The translations under genes were made by a program, and so were the position numbers. The notes below the pieces were generated by a model. It saw only the letters and a list, made by a program, of their open reading frames with translations, did not search any database and was not told the origin of the DNA. Shown in pieces: positions 40,246 through 51,800 of a DNA stretch of 64,000 nucleotides (the stretch's first letter is position 1; every line of letters begins with the position of its first letter). This DNA is from Branchiostoma floridae (lineage: Eukaryota; Chordata; Leptocardii; Amphioxiformes; Branchiostomatidae), in NCBI RefSeq assembly GCF_000003815.2, contig NC_049993.1, positions 12,198,106 to 12,262,105 on the forward strand. The letters run 5' to 3'.

Positions 40246-42761
40246 ATATTAGATTCAGAACGCAAAGACCAAGGAACATCTTTCGTCGATGAAGGTTAGA
40301 CAACAAGACACCCAAGTTATTATGTTACGATTTTAACCATGTTTTCAACCTTGGAATGTAGGCAAACGAAAGGTTACATTTGAATCCTTCTAAAACATTT
40401 TCTTCAAATTCATCTTGCTCTACAGAAAGGTAAACAAGAAAGCATGCTACACACCATGTACTCTCAGAATGTCTACAATGTCGGACAGATTCTTTTCTGT
40501 CTGGGCGGCATACTACAGAGCATTATTAGTCTCCACATCAGACTCCTTAGGGTCCACATAATGGATACACAACATTTGTACTGATATCAACGCCACAAGC
40601 TGTCTGTTTAAGACAGGAATATCTTTCATTGCTGCGTTTAGAGACTGGTTAATGGGGCTGTGAAATAGTCCTTTGGGTCTTTGTAGGAATTAACGGTCTT
40701 AAAATGTCTAAAGAAGAAAGAAGCCTTCAAGTTCTAATGACTTCAGACTACAAGATAAAAGAGTTCCACAATATCCTAATGCGTAAAATTCACATGCCAG
40801 TCTCTCTCTCAACTGAGTAGTTTTTAACGAGCTCTGGGCTTTGGCAGTGACAGGCGTCACCATGCTGGAAGATTAGTCGATGAGCATTCCATGCAACAGA
40901 AGTACAATTTCAAAGAAGCTAGACAATTGTTATAATCATATCAATGACTTTAAAGGGCTTTTATCATAGGTTTAAGTTCAATATACATATGCTGTGTTGG
41001 CACTTCTTTTTGTCTCTTAGGAAACTACCAGTAAAGACTTCTGTCAGGGTGGCATTCAAAGCTCCTCTGCATTATCTCCAAAGCACACTGAAATATTAAT
41101 AAAAGTACAAATATTTTTATTACAATAAAATCTAATAATATCTAACAAGGCTAAATAAAAAAAAACTATACTGTGATCTGTGATACACATGTTCATCAAC
41201 AAATTTAAGTTAATACTAACTGCATAATAATAAATACATAGAATGTTGTAAAATGCAATAATAAAAGCTAATGCATGTAGAATGAGCCAGTCACATGGTT
41301 AAAAATAGGTTTGATAATACATTTGTATCTTGGAATGATAAAAAAAGTACAATTTCAAAATGATGAACTGGAATACCAGTGCTCTACTACTCCAATACAA
41401 CTTAAAAACGGGAGTATATGTCATGTGTGTATGTGACATTGTACATGTATGTCTCTACTACTACTACTACATGTCTTTTTTGTAACTGAAGAAATAGCTT
41501 AGTGTACATACAAGTACATGATTGTCGATGTATATGGCTCCAGGCCACTGCAATAGGTATCCATTTTGACAATGGAAATACTAACCCTTGTATTGACAGT
41601 AAAATTCATCATGTATAAAAATAATGTGTTTGACATATATGTAGAAAAAGAATGGCTATAGACTTGTCTTTAGTATCATATTCATGGTTGAATACTGAAT
41701 TAATGCAACACAAGTCATAAAATATCATTGTGGAATGATTGTTTGGTACTCTGTATTGACTATCTAGCTCTACACTTGAAATAACACAATTTAGTGTCCT
41801 AAAAGCTACTGCTACATCTAATAAGAAGATCCCTTCATCTATATTATTCTTAATTGGCAATCTTCTTTCATATGCCTGCAAAATTGCAAAAATGATTTTG
41901 GTCACAAAAGCTTTTGGTTGTAATCAAAGTATACCAAACATTAAAGTTGTATCATAAAAAATGTCTTTATCTCAACACTTAAGTGCAACCATTAAAATTG
42001 GATAAAAATGCAACAAGATTTTGGCACATGGGTCAATTTTGGCATGGAAATGTAAACAACAACATGCTTTATCAAAATGTACCCTGGGAAAAACCTAGGG
42101 ATTTACATGACATTGTGCAATGTATTTACACTTTTAAAAATACTGCATGGATAGTCATCATATGGAAACATTGAATGTTTGACATCTAATCACTCTTGCA
42201 TATCAAAATAGCCTTAGTTCCCACATATTATGGCAGGTACTGTAACTGCAACATTGGGGCCTAATGGCTGCCATTTAGCGACAATTCGCACTTTTGCCAT
42301 TTCAGGTGATGACTTCGCGCTCATTGGCACCTGTTCGCAACCAGTTGCAAAACTGTCATTCACGAAGAGTTGCCCACCAGTCTCGTCAAGTGAGATATCG
42401 CATTAATGCTTTAAACAGTGTGCAAAATATCCACTTGCACAATGCAACCACTTTTTGCTTGGTGCAACTTACTTCTAAACTCAGGTTGCACAGAGTGCAA
42501 CTTAGATTTTGATCCTCAGAACTCGATTTTGTTGTCAATTTAGGAAGAAATAGATGGACCGAGGTAGCTCCATTTCATATCAGCCAAACATGTATTGTAC
42601 CTTTTTTTCAGAAGTTAGTAAATTGTAGGTGGTGCAACTTGAAATTCAATTGTGCAACCTAGTTTTTGCCCCAGGTTGCACACTGTGCAACCTGGCTCAG
42701 AAAAGTATTTTGTACACTGAACTCTTGTAGTATCTTTATAGTATATCTATCATCCATCTAG
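40246..42761. other. AT-rich interval downstream of the reductase gene
   Basis: No exon seen. Near 42420-42710 short motifs GTTGCACAGTGTGCAACC and variants recur, making local hairpins. Both ends of the reductase gene's 3' UTR are undefined. Confidence 0.4.
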
Positions 42762-42875
42762 TCATCCAGAGTTCATGACCAGGTTGGCTATAGAGCTGAG
42801 TTCACACATCTTCCTGCCATCATGTAAACTGTCCAGGTGGGCCATGTCTTCTCTGGATAGACTGAAGTCAAACAC
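42762..42875 (-). CDS. Aldo-keto reductase alternative last exon, distal
   Basis: The acceptor CTAATTTTGCAG is in phase 0. The exon codes VFDFSLSREDMAHLDSLHDG, then RKMCELSS and a stop after MNSG (37 residues). VFDF.LS.EDM..L..LH.GR is the standard carboxyl-terminal helix of this AKR group. Confidence 0.88.
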   Translation of the reverse strand: MFDFSLSREDMAHLDSLHDGRKMCELSSIANLVMNSG

Positions 42876-45800
42876 CTGCAAAATTAGGGGAAACTTTGGC
42901 ATCAAAACATCTTAAACATTTTCTGAACCGCAGCACCTATGTGTACGCACCAAAACCACTTCTTATATCAGTACTCGAAATTCTATTTTCCGCCAGGTTG
43001 TTTAGGCAGCAACCTGAGTCAAAAGCCAGCCTGCACCATGGCCATTTCAGGTTGCCCCAAGTTATTACTTTCTTCAAGTCGGCTTCTTATCTATCATCTT
43101 TTCTTCCAGTTACATATACATGTAACTGCTTATCTTTAATATCTTTAATAACAAGAAATCAATACAAAAGCTTATGCACATAGGTGGAGGAAAAGCGGTA
43201 TTCCAACTGCAAAGTTTCAGGTTGTGCACTGCGCTACCTTGGTTTAAAACTAAGTTTTGCCAAGCAAAATGTGGTTGCGTTTGGAAGTGTGCATGTGGGT
43301 ATTTTGAGCACTGCCAGATCTAAAAAAACAACAACATGGAACCATTATGGCTACAAGTATCAGAGTTATCAATGCAACCATGGATTGAAGTGTTCAAATT
43401 CTTTTTATTTCCAAGAAGAACTATGGTTAAGTGGAAGTTATCATCACCAAATAATTTAGAAGCAACATGTACACATAATATAACCTGCTGCACCATGTGG
43501 CTGGTGTGTTATGCCAAAAGGCAGTTATAACATTTATACAACAAGGGCAAGCTACTGTATTTGGAAAATGAAATAAATTCAACTTCTAGATGTTAGTCAA
43601 ACAACACCTCATGTTAGCCATGGACCCAGTACGTGTAAGCCTGGTAGTCCCCACAGACATCCAAGCACCGTAATCAAGTCATTTGTAACACACTGTGGAA
43701 CAGGAAGCACCAGGAAATGAGTTATACAAGACCTTTCAATAGGGGTGATGAGAGCTGGGCTGATCTGTTCCTCCCAGTGGGACTGATTAAAACTTCTCAA
43801 GTCATGAAGGTGACACTTTTAAAAACTTTACAAGATTTAATAGTCTCTGGAGACCTCAGCGAGCACAGAGTCAAGGTCTTCAGGTAAGCCAAGGTTAAGC
43901 CTATCACATGGTTGAAAAGCTTTGGCCGCTTCCGCTGAAGTTGTTGATTGCTTGAAGGTTGCAAAATCTAAAAGTCAAGCATGTTTTTCACGCCAATATT
44001 TATTGCATCACATCGGATGGGTCTTGGGGCCTGCGAACATTGGCTGCACTCTCACAATGATAATGAGAACACCAGACGTATTACTGCAAAACATGTCACA
44101 ATTTGGGTACCTTGTGTATGTGCTATAATGATCAATGTGATGATTGTTGGCACCAACAGAAAAAGAAGAAAGTCATTTAGAGCAATTTCTGCCTTTCAAT
44201 TTCCTATTGTGTGACAGAGGAACTAGAAGAAGGAGTCTTTCCTGCAACTCATGCCTTGAATAGGAAACACTTCAATGTAGTCACTGTAGATAATGTTTCG
44301 AGCAATTTTTATTACAGAAACTGCAGGAGGTACAGATTCCTACAAGGTAAAGGCTATGGTAAACTCAAATGAAGTAAGCTAGAGTTCTTGACCTTCCAGT
44401 TAGATATGTATAGGAGTTACTGTAACATTTGATCTCACTATCAAGGTTAACTTTTCTTTTGACCATGAGGTATTTTTCAAGTTGATCTCCAAATAAAATT
44501 CTATCTAATGCACAAATGCACAATGTATCTACTCATGACAAGCAATCCAAGGATCAACTTTAATTGGATTGTATGACTGATTTTGCGGAGAATTACTATT
44601 AGCTACTTATTAAAAACTAGTCATGTGTAATTTGTCATTTGGTAATCAACTATTTGTATTTGATTTTGTCTATAAGCATGATAATTGTTGACTTAAAAGT
44701 CAGCCAAGCTGAATGAAAGTCAGTGTCATGTAATAATAGTATTAAATTTGTATTAGATTTATAATTTGATTTGGTATTGTATCTAAACAGATGTCTGGCT
44801 AACTATTTCACTGCTCTTTTTAGATCATTTCTTCTGATCATCTATTTGACTGTAAGCTTTCAAAAACAGATACAAACTGATGATAGATGTTAAACATGAA
44901 CTTCCAACATCTACTTGGAGATCAGGAAGTCATGGAATTCCAGCTGGATTCCAACTCATGTGCAGATCGGCATGTAAGCCATTCAGATATTCCATATCAT
45001 TTTCTCTCAGCTGAAAGTCTAACACCTGCAATAGAGAATGAAAACAGGTGGCAGAAAGTTGCCTTGGACTCACTCTCCTACAAAGCTAGTCTGAGGCCTA
45101 TATAAGAAAATCTTTAGAGGCTCTGATAAACTGGGCAGAGGTTTCCACTTTTGTGGGCGTGGCTTGTAACCACAGCCAATCGGAGAATCAACTTTATCAA
45201 AAAACAATGGGCAATTCTCTGATTGGCTGACAGCTGGTAAGAAGCTATGCCCACAGAAGTGAAAACCTTACCCGAGTTTAGCTAAGGTTTTAGATCATTA
45301 CAGAAATATATGACGTCATTGCTGCAACTGTGAAATCATAGAACACAGCAAAAAAAGACATCTTGCAGTTCATGACTTGTTAAAATAGATTCAAGTGCAC
45401 CCTGTAAGGTATAATGTCTGATACTAAATAGGGGCACATAAACATTCTACTCTAAATACATGACTTTATTTCTTAACTCACCTGGCAATTTTCCCTGATC
45501 CTCTCTTCTTTAGTGGACTTTGGAATGGTGACCACACCATTCTGAAACAACACAACAGAAGGCATCTCTATCAATGGGGGAAAAAAAGAATTCCATTTTT
45601 CAACTAACATGAAAAATCCAGAACAGTTTGGCAGATCATTTTAGGAAGAAGTTTGCTACATTAATCATTTTTGTTTTGTTTATTCCAAAAAATTAACAAC
45701 ATAGCATGTGGATAGGGTGAGAGAACAGAAAAAGAAGAGTGTCATACAATGATTTGCATGATATATAATAATACATATGATATATATACATAATACAATT

Positions 45801-48800
45801 CAAGTTAAAAAAATTCAAGATAGATAAATTGGTCATCTAAGATATAATACAATTAGCGTAATAAAAATATATACATCATACAACAACAACATAATTTAGC
45901 ATACATTGACAACAAACTACTGTGGCCTTGATACTAGGCACAAGGCACACCTGCAAGCTTGCAACATTTCCACAGATAAATATTGTCTGTAGAAAAGTGA
46001 CTTCTTTCACAAAAATACATTTGAAAAACAGCCCTAATGTCTTGGACTGAGACATTGAGTCTGTTCTAGGTATATAAGACATGGCAAATGTTCATCTTTT
46101 ACATTGAAATATATGTAACGGATTAATGCGACCATATAGACAGTCATGACAATACATTTTGTACAACACCGCCAGATGGCCCTTGGAGGAAAACTGTGGT
46201 TTAGATCATTCCTACAATGAAGACTTTGATCATGACAGGCCTTTGGTTACTACTCAAGGCCATATTCAGGAACATTAATGGCTTTCTGAGCCATGAGAAC
46301 ACCTTTTAGTCAACCAGTAGGCAAGTGTCACCTGTGAGCTATGAGTGGGAGTACTCCACTCTATGGCTCTGAGCTGGTATGTTTTCAGCCTCACTGACCA
46401 TGTCAGAGTTTCTTCCACACAACATCAATAATCCAATATAGTCTTTGCAGTATTCTGCTCAGGTGTGCCTGCACTAGTGCTATGTACTGATATATAGTAA
46501 TGGTACAGTACTGCAACAATCATTCAGGTACATGTCCAAAATACAGGTAAATCCATGCACAGGTTTTATACTGGTACTGCAGGGCTCGAAATAATACCCG
46601 CATATGCAGGTTAGTGCAGGCAAAATTGGAGCTGTGCAGGTATTTCTGGTGTCTAACTGCACCTAACATACACTGGTCCATGTGCAGGGTTTTATACATA
46701 AATATTCAAAGGTGTGGGTGCATGTCGATTGTTATTAGCTGCATTGACTGTTGCCACGTATTAGGTATAATGGTTCCTGAACCCTGTACTGTATCTGAAC
46801 ATATCATAGACTAAGTCTTGTATACTCAAGTGCCAGACATGTGTGTAACTTTTTACTTATTCTGTTACTGATACATTACATCAATGAAGATTAGACATTC
46901 AGGTAAAGTGTAGTAAAATATGCCAGATAATACTTGCTAAGTGAATGTGTTTCTTGAGTATCTCTTATTTGGCTTTGAAAAAACTGATGAAATCAGTGTC
47001 GCCTTTTCAAATGTGATATTCTCTTGAAAGCATGGGTTCTCTGCATGAGATAATGTACCCCAGGTAACAGAAATCCTGTTAACTGTTAATTTATGTTTAT
47101 ATCATTATTAAAGACCACAACACATTGTCCAAAATAGGACAGGCACAAGTAAAAAGCTGGACCTGTACCTACATCTCTGTACTGGTACCTGTAAGGTATG
47201 CAGCCTTTCCTCTTAGTATTCTGCACAGAACCTACCTAACACCCGTATCTGTGACACTACAACAACATCCAATACTGCACAGGAATCAAAGTAATAGTCC
47301 CATAATGACCATGTCCTCGGTAATGAAAAGGAAGGTGATGAGAGTGAATGGGAAAACAAGGTGATTACTGAGGCAGTAGATACAACCATCAGGAATCCAT
47401 TTAGGACACGACAGGAAATCAGTTCTCCTCAAGGGATGCTGTTCCTGGTGCTGAAAGGATGGCTATTGTAGCAGACTGGCAAAACAAGTACCGAAAATTC
47501 CCTTACGCTTGCAGAAAATTAAGAGTTGCAGGTATCATTGAGTCTGCGCTTCAAACAATTGTAGCAACACAATGGTAGACAGAACATGTAACATTACTTC
47601 AATGTGTGGTGAGTTTGTGGTGAGAGGACAATGCAAAAACAGTGCACTTAGATCTACAACATAGCAAAAATTTCAAATGTTATCCAATTTTAAGCCATAG
47701 GACATATTCCAACAACTTTTATGTTTGTATGTACTATGTATGTATATATGTATTTATGTTTTTGATTGTTTCAAACCTTTTTCTCAACTTCTTTCTTTTT
47801 TCAGATTGGTAAATATTCATAGTAATAGTAAAGTTCTTCAAACACAACCAAAGTTGTACTCAATTCCAACGTTTCGATGTCTGTCAGACACCATCATCAG
47901 GGTTGGAAAGACTGCCTATAAGTAGCAGCGCAAAGCAAATCCAGCCATTCCAACCCTGTTAATGGTGTCAGACAGACATCAAAACGTTGGAAGTGAGTAC
48001 TACTTTGGTTGTGTTTGAATAACTTTACTATATGTTATGTTTTCCTATCCAAAGAATGCGATTTCTCCCATGTTTTTTAATGACACCACTATATTCTCTC
48101 TTTATATTCCATCGAGCTTCTGACTCAATCCTGAGTGTGTGTCTACCAGCACTAGACTTGCTTGTTATTGAAATTCGTGTTCTTCAGCCATGCAGTAATC
48201 TTCAATCACGCTCTCAGAGAGTCTCACTTCATGCTGGAAGAGTTGATTCCCCCCTGATACAACCCCGTGATAAGGTTGCCCTTGCTTGGCCTGATATACA
48301 CTTGTAGGTCAATCACAGATACAAAATTCCATCCATAATCTATCTGTAATTTCCTACCCTGGCAAACTTCCCACTTTCAGCTTCTGAACCTCCCAACCAT
48401 TCAGGTGGAGCACAGTCTATTGACAGTCTTTGTGAATGATTTTCCAGTTTCTAATTGATTACTTCTATTAGTAGTACTGTAAATGCAGAAATGTTCGCGG
48501 TGGATTAATGTTCGCGGTTTTTGCGGTGACCACTTCACCGCGAACATTTTTCTATTATGGTATTAGACTGCAGTCTATGGTGTTACCGTGAACTTAAATC
48601 CACCGCGAAAAGTCCTTCTCCCCGCTACCGCGAAATTAAATCCCCACGAACTTAAATGCATTTACAGTATTTGTATGTAAGTAAGTAATTGATTAGACTA
48701 GCTATGGAACAAATGAAGTAGCAACATGTAAGACCAGTTGAAAGCCAAACTTGAGCCAATTAGAACAAGGGGTTTACCTTTGGACTCAATGTTCAGTGAA

Positions 48801-51800
48801 ATGAAAGAATTCAATCATTGATTCTGGAATTGAGACTCAAGTTTGGCCTTGTAATCTTCCATCTAACAAGGTTTGATGCTTGGGGGGAATCCAGGAAGGC
48901 TGGATATGTTATGTAAGTTTCACTTTCATTGTGTAGTAAGCCAGATTCTACTACTGCCAGAATATACCTGGGGCTATTCTAAAAGGGGGAAACCTCCAGA
49001 TTGCTACACCCAGCTATTTCAAGAATTAGGGATTGTCATCTAAATTCAAGAGTGAAACAAATGTAATCAAAAAGAGGGGGATAGCACATCCATTCTTGAC
49101 TTTTCAAATGAAGAAGATTACAACATGACAATATGACATTGACTTTGTCTTTCACACTATAGCACCACTGACAAAATTACACTTGAACGATACAATCATG
49201 ATGAAGTTTCTAACCTTTCTATAACCTTTACATCATCTACGAGAAACGCCTAGGGTACATGGGGCAGGGAGCTGTAAATTAACCTCACAATGATATTTTT
49301 CATAAGGAAAGGTCAAAACAGTGGAGTCAGCTCCCATGGCTATTGATGATGAAGTTATACTTGATGGTCTAATGAATCAAAAGCACACTAACCTAGTTCT
49401 ACTGAGGTAGTAAATATCATCACTCTAAGTACTCCACAATGACCCAGGTCATCTGAAGGATATGAAAAGTACCAGTTAGGCTAACGTCACGTTTCCACAA
49501 AGGGGCCTGGCCTGGCAGTTTTGGGGAGCGAAAAGTATGATATAAAAGACTACAAAAACACAAAATGGACCAAAAATAATTCAACGGCATGCTTTGTGCA
49601 TATTTACTTGAAAAATTCATAAACTTAAATTCTTTGTTTACGCAAACATCCTGGTCGAGCCCCAGGTATGAAATGTGACGTAGGGTTGTTAACTTGGGAT
49701 CTAAAGATTCTGGATTTGAATCCCTAGCAGGTCGCAAAGTTGTGCCATTGGGAAATGCACTATACACCTATTCACTCACTCGACTCAATGATTACCTAAT
49801 TTCTGTCAGGAATATCCTGTTGGATGGGATATAAAGCTGGAGGTCCCATGTTTGAGGACAGCCACACATTAAAGAACCCACCACACTTATCAGTAAGAGT
49901 AGGGGTCCTTCCTGGTATGGATCCTTCAAAACCTTCAGACCTCTGCTTGTACGTAACGTACAGAGCTTGTGTTTTACATCCCCAGCATGTTTTATGCACA
50001 AACGAGACACCCCGTCATAAACTTTTACTTTCTCCTGATACTCTGGAGTGCCTGTGAACTTCGAAAGAAAAACCTCTTGACAGGAGGTGTTGAAGCATGT
50101 TCTGCATGCATACATCTTGTAGAAGTGCATTTGTACCTGATTTACAGTGCTTTCAGTAGAGCAGTGGATACTGCTGCCCGGGGATCACAGGAAATGGGAA
50201 GTGAGTGGGCAGTAATACTCCTAAGTAGGGCTGTGTATCAGTACATGTACCTGTATGATATCCCGGGTACATCATTTAGGTACAGGTTCAAATACCAACA
50301 CATTTGAATAGCATTTGATAACACTTGTACTCATATACATGTAACATTATATTCTTATGTTGTTATATCTGTTAGAATCTGTTATTCCTACCTCAAAGAT
50401 ACAAATTTAAGCACTGGAACGTGCATGAGACAAGTGAAGTCCAAATTAACATTCTGTTAACTGCTCATTCATTCTGTTAACTGCTCATTCATGCTGTTGC
50501 TGTCACCAGTGAAGACCACAGATTACCTTGTGAAATTATTCAGGTATAGGTACAAACCTGTACCTGAACATACGTAATGTAGGCTTTTGGCCCCACTCCA
50601 AAGGATACATACCTAGTTTAAGTTACAGGTCCTGGAGTAACATGCATTTGTCATGTGTCAAATGTCCAAAGTATACCCCCTATATGGCAATTGATATACA
50701 TTTGTCACAAAAAATGGCTAAGAATGATAATGATAATTTGTGTCAACTCCCCTGTTTATCAGTCTTAACTTAATGTATTTCCTAACTAAAAAAGAAGATT
50801 ATATGTCAATGGATGGGACTCCAACCTATGAGCCATGTAAATGTTTCAGTTAGGCAAGGCTCATTACACGAATCTATAACCTTTAATGCTAACATATAGA
50901 CACAAAAAATTGCACCTATGTAAAATTTATTGTATTTCTATACTCCACTCCACCAGGAAAGCCTTTCCTAATGGGTCTTTAGTTTCACAAAGTTGTTCTA
51001 AAGCTTTCAGCTGAAATGAGCTTGGGAGGACTTATACTTGGTAATAGTTCCCATGTGGCCCTGTACCCACTTAGTAAGAACTGAAGTATATCCACATTAC
51101 TGGGGAAGGAAAGCAGGTCAAATGTCCCATCTGTAACAGTGCAGGTATAATGAGAGCAGTATATCTTACCTTATGTGTAAGTGATAGGGGTAGGAGTTAG
51201 GTGTGTGCTGGTAAGAGGTGAACCTGGTACTTTGTAAATCTTGTGGCAGTGGTTTGAGGACATTTTGTTAATGTTAAAGGGAGGGGATGACTGAACAAAA
51301 TCTAACTTTTTTAATCCAAAATATTTTCGAATAGGGTTTGGGCATTGTATAGAAGAAACTGGGGTTTTAGGAAATCAAACCACACATAAAAGAAGTAGAT
51401 CATTCTAAAGAAGAATTCTTTCTTCCTTTAAAATATAGGCAAATACATTCAGTATTCCTTGCATCATTAAAAAAGTTGAATAAAATGCAGGGGTTAATAC
51501 CTGTGGGCATGGAAAAAAAGAGATGACAACAGATCTATACTGTACGGTACCCTATGAAACTTTTTTTCCAAATACCGTAATGTATATTATACACATGACT
51601 TACGAAAGTAGAATAACGAATATTTGTAGCAGAAATGTAGTTCAAAATATTCCATTTCTACAAAAACATTGCAGTTGATTGTCTTTGCATTTTTCTAAAT
51701 TAAGTCACCTTGTTTTCTAACAGAAAGAAATCATGGAAAATTTTACATGTCTATCAATTGAAAAGAAGAAAAGTTACAAAAGAAGTAAACCTTTAATTTC

